Counted from the first letter of the stretch, positions 17,279 through 26,401 are shown. The stretch is DNA of 64,000 nucleotides from DASYXZ01 sp035308965 (GCA_035308965.1 DATGFN010000052.1:365396-429395); one strand, 5' to 3'. Notes: generated by a model not told the origin, from the sequence alone. Program-made: numbers and translations.

Positions 17279-19960
17279 ATGTCAATCCTGAAGATCATTA
17301 CCGCTGACCTTCAGGCGCTATTCCGCAAGAATCAAATGGAAGAGAAAATGGACGGAGAGTTGCCCGACCATTTGGACGCCATGATGAAAGACAAGAAGCG
17401 CTCGGGGATGAACCAGGAAAAAGCTCTGCGCGCGGCGCGGGTGGAAATGGGGAGCGTGGATGCGGTGAAAGAAGAAATCCGCGGCACAGGTTGGGAAGCC
17501 ACAATTGGAACGCTAGTGGAGGATCTCCGTTACGCTTTTCGGCTGCTGAAAAAGGCCCCTGGCTTTGCTGCCGTAGTGATTATGGTCCTTTCGCTTGGTA
17601 TCGGGGCCAATACGGCCATTTTCAGCCTGGTGGAATCGGTCTTGCTTCAGCCCATCCCTGCAAACGATCCCGGGCGGCTCATGGCCATTTACACCAGCGG
17701 ACCGCACGGCGCGGACTACAGTTCCACCTCGTACCCGGACTATGAGTGCTACCGCGATCACACCCACGTCTTTGACGGTGTGATGGCCTACGCGCGTATC
17801 CGCCTGGCCTGGACTCATGGCAACGAAACGGATTTCCCCTGGGCGGAAATCGTTTCCGGAAACTACTTTTCCGTGTTGGGTGTCAAACCCTTCATGGGGC
17901 ACGCGCTTCAGCCGCAGGAAAACGCGACCCCCGGCTCCGGCCCCGTGGCAGTGGTAAGTTATGAGTTTTGGCAGCGGCAACTGGGATCAGATCCGAACGT
18001 GCTCGGAAAGTCCCTGACCCTGAATGCTCACACTTTTACGGTGGCCGGCGTTGCCCCGATGGGCTTCAGTGGAGTCAATCTCGACTGGGGAACCGGGGCC
18101 GGAATCTGGGTTCCTTTGTCGATGCAGGATCAAATCTTGCCTGCCGGCTTTGACCTTCTCCACGCGCGTGGGGCGAGATGGCTGCTGGTTGTGGCGCGGC
18201 TTTCGCCGGGCGTCAGCCCTGCCCAAGCGCGTGCTGGCGCGAGGCTCGCAGCGCAGCAACTCGCGCAATCCTATCCGGTGGAGGACAAAGACCGTGTGGC
18301 GATCCTGCTCCCAGCATCTCAGGCCCGCATTTGGCCCACGTGGCGCGAGCAGATTGTAAAATTCCTTGGACTTCTGATGGGGGCCGCGGGGCTGGTTTTG
18401 CTGATAGCGTGCTCAAACGCCGCCAACCTGCTTCTTTCGCGCGCGGAAGTGCGGCGAAGGGAAATCGCCACACGCCTTGCTCTGGGAGCGAGCCGCGCCC
18501 GCGTGGTGCAGCAGTTGCTGATTGAGAGCGCCATGCTGACCGTTGGCGCGGCGGCGGGTGGGCTTGGGCTTGCCATGCTCATCATGCAAGGTGTCCCCGG
18601 CTTTCGGCTGCCCTTCAGGATTAATATCGCGCTACATCCGCAACTGGACAGCCGTGTGCTTGCATTCACCATGGCCCTGTCTGTGCTGACCGTCCTGCTT
18701 TTTGGCATCGTCCCGGCGCTCGAGTCTTCCAGATCCAGCCTGGGCGACGCGCTCAAGGATGGCGGGCGCCAGGGGACGAGCAGGCGTGGCCGCCGGATCC
18801 GCAACGTGTTGGTTATGTCGCAAGTGGCCCTCACTTTGGTTTGCACTATTGGCGCGGCCCTTTTGCTCAGGAATCTCTACCGGGTGGAAACCACCAATCC
18901 TAGCTTCGACTACCATCACGTTCTGGTGGCGACGGCTGAGTTCGATACTCGCGGCTATTCCGACACAGAGAAAATCCGCTTTTACGGGCGCCTGCTGGAC
19001 AATCTCCGGCAGTCGCCAGGGATAAGGTCGGCCAGCCTCACTTCTGAATTGCCACTCAGCCTGATGCGAGCAGTGAGGAGTGTGGTTCCCGATGGGAGTG
19101 CGGGCAGGGATTTGAAGCAGGGGTCTCCGGTGCAGACTTGCGCGGCATCGCCGGGCTTTCTCGCGACATTTCACATTCCTCTTCTTCGCGGGCGCGAATT
19201 CAGCTCGGGCGACAACCAAACCGCTCCCAAGGTGGTGATTGTTAACAGAACCTTGGCCGAGGCGTTTTGGCCCGGCCAGGATCCGATTGGAAAACGCCTG
19301 CTGATGACTGGCGAAGAGTCGTACCGCGAGGTCGTTGGGGTTGCGAGCGACATCAAGTATCACGCACTGTGGGAAAGCCCCGAGCCCTACTTGTACCTGC
19401 CTCTTTTACAGGACCCCGCTTCTGAGGTGCACTTCGTAATTCGAACAGTGGGAGACCCCATGAGCCTGATGCCCGCCGTGCGGAGAGTGGTCTCCGCGCT
19501 CGACCCTCAAGTGCCTCTATACGATGTCACAACTTTGGATGACCAGTTTCGCGACTCGCTTTCTCAGCCGCGGATGGCGGCGTATTTAGTTGGCTTCTTC
19601 AGCTTGCTATCGCTCGTCCTCGCGTCGGTTGGTATTTACAGCCTCGTTTCGTATCTTGTGGCCCAGCGTACGCACGAAATTGGCGTTCGCATGGCGCTGG
19701 GCGCGCGCACCGGTGACGTGCTGAGGCTCGTCGTGGGGCAGGGCCTCGCGCTGGTCCTGGCCGGAATTGGAGTGGGATTGGTTGCCGCATTGGGATTGAC
19801 ACGCCTCATGGCCGGCATGCTTTATGGTGTCCGTCCCACCGACCTGGTTACGTTTGCCGCCGTGTCACTCGTCCTCGGCGCCGTCGCGCTGCTCGCCTGC
19901 TACGTTCCCGCGCGGCGTGCGACGAAAGTCGATCCCATGGTGGCGCTGAGGCACGAATAA
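17279..19960 (+). CDS. ADOP-family permease 7 with N-terminal prefix domain
   Basis: 893 residues. Unlike the others it begins with about 85 extra cytoplasmic residues (LQALFRKNQMEEKMDGELPD, then the helical ALRAARVEMGSVDAVKEE) ahead of the usual LVEDLRYAFRLLKKAPGF. This is the amphipathic prefix known from a subset of acidobacterial permeases, often encoded beside a PadR regulator; none is adjacent here. The remainder has the two MacB-like domains and two FtsX blocks. The last 267 bases before the stop are nearly those of permease 6. Tail PARRATKVDPMVALRHE. GGGGACG precedes ATG 17279. Confidence 0.94.
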   Translation: MSILKIITADLQALFRKNQMEEKMDGELPDHLDAMMKDKKRSGMNQEKALRAARVEMGSVDAVKEEIRGTGWEATIGTLVEDLRYAFRLLKKAPGFAAVVIMVLSLGIGANTAIFSLVESVLLQPIPANDPGRLMAIYTSGPHGADYSSTSYPDYECYRDHTHVFDGVMAYARIRLAWTHGNETDFPWAEIVSGNYFSVLGVKPFMGHALQPQENATPGSGPVAVVSYEFWQRQLGSDPNVLGKSLTLNAHTFTVAGVAPMGFSGVNLDWGTGAGIWVPLSMQDQILPAGFDLLHARGARWLLVVARLSPGVSPAQARAGARLAAQQLAQSYPVEDKDRVAILLPASQARIWPTWREQIVKFLGLLMGAAGLVLLIACSNAANLLLSRAEVRRREIATRLALGASRARVVQQLLIESAMLTVGAAAGGLGLAMLIMQGVPGFRLPFRINIALHPQLDSRVLAFTMALSVLTVLLFGIVPALESSRSSLGDALKDGGRQGTSRRGRRIRNVLVMSQVALTLVCTIGAALLLRNLYRVETTNPSFDYHHVLVATAEFDTRGYSDTEKIRFYGRLLDNLRQSPGIRSASLTSELPLSLMRAVRSVVPDGSAGRDLKQGSPVQTCAASPGFLATFHIPLLRGREFSSGDNQTAPKVVIVNRTLAEAFWPGQDPIGKRLLMTGEESYREVVGVASDIKYHALWESPEPYLYLPLLQDPASEVHFVIRTVGDPMSLMPAVRRVVSALDPQVPLYDVTTLDDQFRDSLSQPRMAAYLVGFFSLLSLVLASVGIYSLVSYLVAQRTHEIGVRMALGARTGDVLRLVVGQGLALVLAGIGVGLVAALGLTRLMAGMLYGVRPTDLVTFAAVSLVLGAVALLACYVPARRATKVDPMVALRHE

Positions 19961-20075
19961 TCGACGATTTGCGATTGACGATTTTCGATTGTCGATTGAC
20001 GATTGAAAAAAGTTATAAGTCAAAATTGAGGCTTCAATCGGGCCGCCGGGGCGGGTCAATTCGCAATCGTCAATT
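19961..20075. repeat. GATTGAC-word inverted array, copy 8
   Basis: The longest copy: TCGACGATTTGCGATTGACG and two more GATTGTC/GATTGACG words on the left; right arm with CTTCAATCGGGC and TTCGCAATCGTCAATTT. The centre shares GGCCGCC..GGCGGGTCAAT with copy 2, so these two copies are closest. Confidence 0.83.
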
Positions 20076-20098
20076 TTATGAATTCCGCGAGAGGTTAA

Positions 20099-22543
20099 AT
20101 GACAACCCTAATCCACGACCTTAAATATGCCGCAAGAATGTTAATCAAGAATCCCGGCTTCACGCTGGTGGCGGTTCTCGCCCTGGCGCTTGGGGTTGGG
20201 GCGAACACGGCGATTTTCAGCGTGGTCAATGGCGTCCTGCTGCATCCTCTTCCATTCCCGGACTCAAATCGCCTCATGTCCCTCCATGAGGTTGACCAGA
20301 GGCGCCTTGCAAACTCTACCAACGTATCTTTTCCGGATTTTTTTGATTGGCGAACGCAGAACCACACTTTTGAGCGTCTCGCCGCTTATCACGATTCCGA
20401 GTTCACCCTTACGGGTGTTGACCAGCCCGCCCATTTGAACACCGAGGTGATTTCTTACGATCTGTTTCCGCTTCTTGGGGTCAAGCCCACCCTGGGCCGG
20501 AGTTTCCTTCCCCAGGAAGAGAAAGTTGGGTCGCACGTGGCGATCCTGAGCCATGCCTTCTGGGAATCACAGTTCGGTCCCGATCCCAGAATAATCGGGC
20601 GCACCCTGACCCTGAACAATTTGAGCTATTCCGTGGTTGGAGTCATGCCGGCCGGATTCAATTTCCCGCTTGATTCCGGTCCAGTTTCGCTTTGGACCAC
20701 CATTGCCGTGGACGCGGAAACCGAGGGAGGGGACCAGCCCTCTACCGCCCAGCGGGGCTCGCATTTTATTGTGGTGATCGGACGCCTCAAGCCCAATGTG
20801 ACGGTTGCGCAAGCTGGGGCCGACATGAACGTGATCGCAAAAGGGTTGGCAAAACAATTTCCCGACACCAATGGCAACCGCGGCTCCGTACGGATTCGCC
20901 CCGAGCTCGAAGAATTGGTGGGCGACGTTCGCCCCGCTCTTCTGGTCCTTTTCGGCGCGGTGGGATGCGTCCTCCTGATTGCTTGCGCCAACGTGGCGAA
21001 TTTGTTGCTGGCGCGCGCCACATCCCGTCACAAGGAAATTGCAATTCGCGCCTCTCTGGGCGCCGGTCGTTGGCGCGTGATCCGACAGCTTCTCTCTGAA
21101 AGCGTCTTGCTCGCTTTTGTGGGTGGTTCATTAGGATTGCTGTGGGCCATTTGGGGAGTGGACGTCTTGCTGAAATTAAGCCCGGAAACTATCCCCCGCT
21201 TGGGGCAGGTCAGAGTGGACGGGTCCGTGCTCGTTTTCACCACGCTGGTTACCTTGCTGACCGGCGTCATTTTTGGCCTGGCCCCGGCTTGGCAGGTTTC
21301 AAAGGCGGACCTCACCGAAACTTTGAAAGAAGGCGGAAGGGGCACGACCGATGCCGGACATCACAACTGGCTGCGCAGCTCACTGGTGGTGGCGGAGACT
21401 GCGGTCTCTCTCGTATTGCTGGTGGGCGCCGGGTTGCTGATCACAAGCTACCTCAGGCTGCAGCGAGTGGATGCGGGATTTAACCCGCATCACCTACTCA
21501 CCTTCAGATTTGAATTGCCGGAGGCGCGTTATCCCTACCTCCAGCGTATCAATTTCTACAACCGATTCCTCAAGCGTCTGCAAACGACTCCAGGGATACG
21601 CTCAGCCGCATCCATCCTCCCTTTGCCCCTCAGCGATGACCGCATCAGCGTCAGTTTTGAAATCGATGGGCGTCCCGTCCCGAAATCGGACGAGCCTTCC
21701 GCTTGGTTTCGCGTGGTGAGTCCGACATATTTTCCCACCATGGGGATCCAGCTGTTAAAAGGACGCCAATTCACCGAGCTCGATGATGCCAAGGCGCCCG
21801 GAGTCATCATTGTGAACCAGGAATTCGCGCGGCGATTTTTCCACAACGAGGATGTGATCGGGAAGCACATCAAACCAGGCGCCGCGGGCGTGGGCAAAGA
21901 AATCATGCGGGAAATAGTGGGGGTGGTGGCGGACGTAAAACACCTGAATTTGGCGCGCGAATCCACTCCGGAATATTATGTTCCTTACGCTCAATGTCTT
22001 TTTGATCCGATGACGATTGTGGCGCGCACCCAGGGCGACCCCCGCGCCGTTGTGGACGCAGTGCGCAATGACCTGCGCGACGAGGACAAAGAATTGCCCG
22101 TCTATGAAGTGCGAACCATGGACGATTATCTTGCCGCCTCTATTTCGCAGCCGCGATTCAACACCATGATGCTCGGAATCTTCGCCGGCGTAGCCCTGCT
22201 TCTATCCGCCGTTGGGCTTTATGGCGTGATGGCCTACACGGTAGCTCAGCGAACCCATGAAATAGGAATTCGGATGGCCCTGGGGGCGGAACGCCGCGAC
22301 GTGCTCAAAATGGTTCTGGGCCGGGGTTTGTTCTTAACCCTGGCCGGGGTCGGCATCGGCTGGCTGGGAGCGCTTGCGCTGTCGCGGTTCTTGACCGGAA
22401 TGCTTTTTGGCGTTCATCCTCACGATCCGGCAACGCTGGCCGGTGTTTCCCTGGTCCTTGTCGCCGTGGCACTCGTGGCCTGTTACATCCCGGCGCGGCG
22501 CGCCGTCAAAGTGGACCCCATGGTGGCGCTCAAGTACGAGTGA
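20099..22543 (+). CDS. ADOP-family permease 8
   Basis: Complete 814-residue last member of the array. It starts MTTLIHDLKYAARMLIKNPGF after GAGAGGTTAA, near-identical DNA to permease 3. Both periplasmic domains (NTEVISYDLFPLLGVKPTLGR in the first) and both FtsX blocks are intact; the tail is PARRAVKVDPMVALKYE. Overall it is closest in layout to permease 2, also 814 residues. It converges on the minus-strand block that begins at 22682. Confidence 0.95.
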   Translation: MTTLIHDLKYAARMLIKNPGFTLVAVLALALGVGANTAIFSVVNGVLLHPLPFPDSNRLMSLHEVDQRRLANSTNVSFPDFFDWRTQNHTFERLAAYHDSEFTLTGVDQPAHLNTEVISYDLFPLLGVKPTLGRSFLPQEEKVGSHVAILSHAFWESQFGPDPRIIGRTLTLNNLSYSVVGVMPAGFNFPLDSGPVSLWTTIAVDAETEGGDQPSTAQRGSHFIVVIGRLKPNVTVAQAGADMNVIAKGLAKQFPDTNGNRGSVRIRPELEELVGDVRPALLVLFGAVGCVLLIACANVANLLLARATSRHKEIAIRASLGAGRWRVIRQLLSESVLLAFVGGSLGLLWAIWGVDVLLKLSPETIPRLGQVRVDGSVLVFTTLVTLLTGVIFGLAPAWQVSKADLTETLKEGGRGTTDAGHHNWLRSSLVVAETAVSLVLLVGAGLLITSYLRLQRVDAGFNPHHLLTFRFELPEARYPYLQRINFYNRFLKRLQTTPGIRSAASILPLPLSDDRISVSFEIDGRPVPKSDEPSAWFRVVSPTYFPTMGIQLLKGRQFTELDDAKAPGVIIVNQEFARRFFHNEDVIGKHIKPGAAGVGKEIMREIVGVVADVKHLNLARESTPEYYVPYAQCLFDPMTIVARTQGDPRAVVDAVRNDLRDEDKELPVYEVRTMDDYLAASISQPRFNTMMLGIFAGVALLLSAVGLYGVMAYTVAQRTHEIGIRMALGAERRDVLKMVLGRGLFLTLAGVGIGWLGALALSRFLTGMLFGVHPHDPATLAGVSLVLVAVALVACYIPARRAVKVDPMVALKYE

Positions 22544-22575
22544 TTGACGATTTTTGATTGTCGATTGACGATTGA
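22544..22575. repeat. GATTGAC-word array, half copy 9
   Basis: TTGACGATTTTTGATTGTCG followed by ATTGACGATTG directly after permease 8, but no reverse-complement arm follows before the convergent gene at 22682. It is a half element at the end of the permease array. Confidence 0.75.
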
Positions 22576-22681
22576 AAAAACTTGAACTTGGGGCAATACA
22601 AACCCTCATGCGGGCGGGGGACACGGACTACACCGCAGGGAACCCCTCTAGGGCTTTTTCCCCTTTACTTTTTTCCCAATT

Positions 22682-23425
22682 TTATTTTGTCCGGACGGCC
22701 TCAAGTTGCACGCTGGGTATGAATATGCGCTGGAGGTGCTGTTGTCCATCCACCCAGAGGTCGATTTTTGCTATATCGGTTGAGACAAGAAGGTGTCGAA
22801 GCTTTTCGTGGCGCCCGGCGAAATTCACCTCTTCTGATCCCATGTCTTGAATATTCAAAACTCCGGGAGTTGCTTCCTGTGGGATGTAAGCGTTAAAGGT
22901 TTGCTGCTTGTCTGGTTTAAGCGCAAAACGGTCAACCAGAAGCTGGTAATGATGGACGACGTTGTCATCCACAATCAGGACATCTTTGGGCAGAGCAAAA
23001 TCCCTTTCGTCATCCACCTTGTCGTTGGCAAGACGCAACCGGCTTTGCGCCGGTGATTTGTGGAAATCCACTTCCAAATGAAACTCCGGCGTGCCCTTTT
23101 GATTCACCAGGTAGGTTTGGGGTTCCCATTGCCGGTCTAATATCAATCGGGGACTGGACTTCAGGGCGACGGGCTGGCCTGTTTGATCCGTTTTGATTTC
23201 AATTTCCGCTTCCGCCTCGATCTTGTCGGCAGAGGCATGGATCTTGAACCGTTCCGTCCCGATCTGGTGCCCTTCGAATAAAAGGGAATAGGTCCCCTGG
23301 TCGTCAAGCACAGGGGCAGCACCCTGTTGGCCCGGGTCTTGCTGCGCGGCCAGGTTGCATTCGCACCCAACCAAAATGAGGACTGCAATCCACAACTTGG
23401 TGGTAAAGCTTCGCCTACAGACCAA
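22682..23425 (-). CDS. Putative exported lipoprotein, function unknown
   Basis: 247 residues from TTG 23425, chosen because GGAGG lies 5 bases upstream; a GTG at 23437 is also possible. Longer in-frame starts would overlap the upstream kinase gene. The N-terminus has basic residues, a hydrophobic stretch LWIAVLILVGC and a lipobox-like LVGC, so a lipoprotein is likely. The mature part (YSLLFEGHQIGTERFKI, beta-strand rich) resembles DUF3108/DUF6134-type exported proteins only loosely. It starts 18 bases after aroK and is probably co-transcribed with it. Confidence 0.75.
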   Translation of the reverse strand: MVCRRSFTTKLWIAVLILVGCECNLAAQQDPGQQGAAPVLDDQGTYSLLFEGHQIGTERFKIHASADKIEAEAEIEIKTDQTGQPVALKSSPRLILDRQWEPQTYLVNQKGTPEFHLEVDFHKSPAQSRLRLANDKVDDERDFALPKDVLIVDDNVVHHYQLLVDRFALKPDKQQTFNAYIPQEATPGVLNIQDMGSEEVNFAGRHEKLRHLLVSTDIAKIDLWVDGQQHLQRIFIPSVQLEAVRTK

Positions 23426-23442
23426 AGTTGCCTCCACGAAGG

Positions 23443-23955
23443 CTAAAATACTTCCAGGCGTAATATTTGTTCCGTAACTTCCTGGGGAGCGCGCCCTTCG
23501 GTTGGAACCCAGTATTCCGCCATCTGATAATAAGGCAGGCGCTGCTGAAGCAGTTGCTGAAAACTGTTGAGGTCGCGAAAGAGTGGGCGGTTCTGCATTC
23601 CTTCGCAGCGCCGGACCAGATCCTCCAGGGGAGAATCCAGCCAAATGGTGGCCCCTCCCCTTTCACGAATGAATTTAAAATTGGCCTCCTGGACGAACGT
23701 TCCTCCCCCCAGAGCGATTACCGCCGGCTCGGTTTTGGAGGCTTCGGTTAGAGCGGCGTGCTCGATGCCGCGGAAAAATGGCTCACCCGCCTGCTCAAAA
23801 ATCTCTCGAATGGTCTGACCCTGGCCCGCTTCGATGGTGGTATCCAAATCGATAAAGGGCCAGCCCAAAGCCTGGGCCACCAATGCGCCCACGGTGGATT
23901 TGCCGCTTCCCATAAATCCCAGAAGATAGATCAACCTGCTTCGGTGGCGGCTCAT
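23443..23955 (-). CDS. aroK: Shikimate kinase
   Basis: 170 residues, the usual size for the family. It phosphorylates shikimate at the 3-hydroxyl with ATP, the fifth step of the chorismate pathway, in the cytoplasm. Seen: Walker A GFMGSGKST (13-21), the shikimate-binding FIDLDT (Asp36/Asp38), FFRGIEHAAL with the conserved Arg, the GGGT loop, and the lid arginine region QNRPLF. It is followed by the exported lipoprotein gene 18 bases on. A chorismate-pathway gene beside envelope genes is a common scattered arrangement and implies no functional link. Confidence 0.95.
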   Translation of the reverse strand: MSRHRSRLIYLLGFMGSGKSTVGALVAQALGWPFIDLDTTIEAGQGQTIREIFEQAGEPFFRGIEHAALTEASKTEPAVIALGGGTFVQEANFKFIRERGGATIWLDSPLEDLVRRCEGMQNRPLFRDLNSFQQLLQQRLPYYQMAEYWVPTEGRAPQEVTEQILRLEVF

Positions 23956-24124
23956 GATTGAAGGATGGCTGCTCCCAATGAAAATGCACGGTCATTATAT
24001 GAGGGCAACTCGAAGTTGTGCAACATCGTCGCGGGATTATCACTGTTGGGGACAAACCTTGACCGGGAGGGCAAAGCGAGCCCGGTCAATCCCTTAGTAA
24101 AATTGAACGCTGGAGTCGCGCGCC

Positions 24125-25072
24125 CTAAGGCTGGCGACGGATGTGGATGTTGCCGCTAAACGAGCTGACCTTCAGCGTCGCCGTGGTTGAAACGTTTGAT
24201 CCGAAGAGGGAATGGGCACCCGCCTCTCTGGCCGCGTGAGGGACCGAGCTGGCGCGATTGGCGGGCGAAATCTCACTGAAGAATTTGCCGCGCCCAGTAT
24301 TCTTGTTGAGCTCAAAGGAAGCGTCTGAGGGCAGCAACAAATCGATGTCGCCGCTATAGTCCGTAAACGCGTACTCCCCACCGGTGACGAAGTTGCCCTC
24401 ATAGGTGATTTTTCCCGATGTGCTGTGGCCTCGGAGGAAGGTTCCCGTGGGCGAGATGAAATGAATATTTCCGCAGATCGTGGTGGCTTCCACATGGCCG
24501 GAGGGACGAATAATTTCTATATCGCCGGCGATGGAAGTGACCATCAGCCGGCCGGAGGCGTCGCTGACCGCAATGGCCCCACCCACTGAATCCACCGTGG
24601 TGTCTCCCTGAAGTTTGTCGATTTCCACGCGGCCTTCGGGGTTTCGAATTTCAATGCTGGAGCCCATGGGTACTTCCAGGATGTAAGAGACGCTCTTCTC
24701 GTCGCCACTGGCCAAAGGATTTGAAACGCGGGTAGTGAAATGAATTTTTTCCGCCGTTCCCGAGGAGGGGAGCTGATCCAGGTCAATCGTCGTCGAGGAG
24801 GAATTGGTTGAATAGACGGCATGAACCTGGGACTTGTCCCATCCCTTCACCACCACATGCCCCATGAAGTTTGAGAGACTGATGTGGGGATTGGCCGTGG
24901 TGTCAACGTTCTTTTCCTGGCGCACGATATTGGCGGCGTGGGCTACCGTCAGGGGGAGCAGAAGCAAAGTAAGCCCTCCCCATCGGAGAAACGTTCTTGC
25001 GGTTTGGATGGCTTCGCGCTGCCCTCTGAGCACCCGCTTACCTTCTTTTTTTCCAACTCGATTATTGGCCAT
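24125..25072 (-). CDS. DUF4097-type exported protein
   Basis: 315 residues from ATG 25072, whose ATGGCCAATAA overlaps the stop of the anti-sigma gene by 11 bases; this overlap decides the start over an upstream in-frame codon at 25186. A basic N-terminus and hydrophobic segment (WGGLTLLLLPLTVAHA) give a signal peptide. The remainder is repetitive beta structure of the DUF4097 'adhesin-like' type: successive turns such as GHVVVKGWD, GRVEIDKLQGDTTVDSVGG, GDIEIIRPSGHVEA, GNIHFISPTG and SGDIDLLLPSD. Translational coupling to the anti-sigma factor suggests it is part of the same envelope response. Confidence 0.87.
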   Translation of the reverse strand: MANNRVGKKEGKRVLRGQREAIQTARTFLRWGGLTLLLLPLTVAHAANIVRQEKNVDTTANPHISLSNFMGHVVVKGWDKSQVHAVYSTNSSSTTIDLDQLPSSGTAEKIHFTTRVSNPLASGDEKSVSYILEVPMGSSIEIRNPEGRVEIDKLQGDTTVDSVGGAIAVSDASGRLMVTSIAGDIEIIRPSGHVEATTICGNIHFISPTGTFLRGHSTSGKITYEGNFVTGGEYAFTDYSGDIDLLLPSDASFELNKNTGRGKFFSEISPANRASSVPHAAREAGAHSLFGSNVSTTATLKVSSFSGNIHIRRQP

Positions 25073-25757
25073 GGTACTCCAATGCCGCCGAAAGCACCGC
25101 GGCCTTCTGCTCATAAGCGGCAGCCAAGTATTCCCGGGCCAAAGAATTGCCGGGATCTTTCTTAACTGAAGCCTTGCATTCTTCAATCGAGTTGTCCAGA
25201 GATTTCAATCCCTTTTGGTAGCTTGCGCGCACCACAGGGTCCAAAGACTTTTCGCTATCTTGATAAGATCTTTCCATCGTTGCCAGTCCCTCCGGAGCAT
25301 CCACCGGCATCTCAACTAAGGCAACCGGCGTCTCCGCTTGGGGCGCATTGTTTATGACGGACTGGGGCGGGCCCGGTGATGTGGGCCGGATTAAAAGGAC
25401 GGTGGCGACCAGCACCAGGCTGGCGAGGGCGGCAAAAGGCGCCGCGTAGCGAAGCAGCCCGCCCTGGGGAAACCAAGCGCGCCACCCTGCTACAGGGTCG
25501 CGAAAAAGGCCCTCCGATGCCAGCGTAGCGCGGACATTGGACCACACTCTTGCCGGAGGGTCCTCCAGATACGTTTCCGGTAACTGCGACTGAATGAGCC
25601 GGAGGTCCGCCAGCACGACGCTGCAATAGGGGCACTCGCTCGCGTGGCTGATGACGGCGGGACAATCTTCGCCCTCGAGGAAGGCGGGCAATTCCAAATC
25701 AAATTGGGAGCACAGGGCTCTTGCTGCCGCGGACGGGTCTTTCATCGGGATGGACAT
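25062..25757 (-). CDS. Zinc-finger anti-sigma factor
   Basis: 231 residues. Residues about 33-46 carry C-x5-H-x3-C-x2-C (CPAVISHASECPYC), the zf-HC2 anti-sigma motif that binds an ECF sigma factor in the cytoplasm. One TM helix (LLRYAAPFAALASLVLVATV, about 104-127) follows, then a periplasmic C-terminus with a TPR-like helical end (LAREYLAAAYEQKAAVLSAA). It starts 8 bases after the sigma gene and overlaps the DUF4097 gene. GGAGAGG precedes ATG 25757. By family rule it holds the sigma factor inactive until an envelope signal arrives. Confidence 0.9.
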   Translation of the reverse strand: MSIPMKDPSAAARALCSQFDLELPAFLEGEDCPAVISHASECPYCSVVLADLRLIQSQLPETYLEDPPARVWSNVRATLASEGLFRDPVAGWRAWFPQGGLLRYAAPFAALASLVLVATVLLIRPTSPGPPQSVINNAPQAETPVALVEMPVDAPEGLATMERSYQDSEKSLDPVVRASYQKGLKSLDNSIEECKASVKKDPGNSLAREYLAAAYEQKAAVLSAALEYHGQ

Positions 25758-25765
25758 TGTTGCTT

Positions 25766-26401
25766 TTACCTCTCCCCTTCGGGAGTAACCTCCGCCACCG
25801 GATCGCCAGGTAACCTTCTATTTCGGTCGTCGCGCAACCAATCCCGCAATTTCATGCGGGCCTTATGAAGTTGCGATTTGGAGTTGCCGACCGAACAGCT
25901 CAATATTTGAGCAATTTCGTTATGTTCGTACCCTTCCATATCATGTAACACAAAAACTGCGCGATAGCCCGGAGGTAATTCACCGATCGCACGTGCCAGG
26001 CTGATGCGGTCAATCGAACCCATCAGCCTCCGGTCGTCATCCCCGTAATCACGCTTGACCGGTTCCTCCTGGGAGGTATCCATTTCATCGAGCGATACCT
26101 GTTGCAATCCTTTTTTCCGCAGGTGCATCAACACGACGTTGACCACCAAACGGTGCAACCAGGTTGAAAATGCGGACTCGCCGCGAAAAGTGGATATTTT
26201 CCGAAATAGCTGCAGGAACGCTTCCTGCGACAAGTCTTCCGCCTCCGCGGTATTGCCGGTCATGCGGAGGCAAAGTGAATATACACGGCGCTTGTGTGCT
26301 TCAAAGAGCGCGGCGAATGCCTGCTCGTCTCCACTCCGCGCCTGCGCGATTAACTGAGCTTCGGAAGCAGCCTTGGGCGTTGCGCTCTTTTGTGGACTCA
26401 A
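25766..26401 (-). CDS. ECF-family RNA polymerase sigma factor
   Basis: 211 residues. Region 2 (DEQAFAALFEAHKRRVYSLC, AEDLSQEAFLQLFRKI, FSTWLHRLVVNVVLMHLRKK) and region 4 (LPPGYRAVFVLHDMEGYEHN, EIAQILSCSVGNSKSQLHKAR) are complete, separated by an acidic linker; no region 1 or 3. It starts with TTG 26401: an in-frame TGA three codons upstream rules out anything longer. The anti-sigma gene 8 bases downstream is its likely inhibitor. The upstream gap (26402-26533) holds a GGAAC on the minus strand that could be an ECF-type -35, but no clear -10 is seen. Confidence 0.95.
   Translation of the reverse strand: MSPQKSATPKAASEAQLIAQARSGDEQAFAALFEAHKRRVYSLCLRMTGNTAEAEDLSQEAFLQLFRKISTFRGESAFSTWLHRLVVNVVLMHLRKKGLQQVSLDEMDTSQEEPVKRDYGDDDRRLMGSIDRISLARAIGELPPGYRAVFVLHDMEGYEHNEIAQILSCSVGNSKSQLHKARMKLRDWLRDDRNRRLPGDPVAEVTPEGER

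Noticed and set aside
2189..22575. GATTGAC arrays as CRISPR
   Set aside because: The words are short, imperfect, inverted and lack uniform spacers; no cas genes.
22589..22680. Terminator between the convergent genes at 22543 and 22682
   Set aside because: The CCC-TCTA-GGG stem is only three pairs; not strong enough to call.
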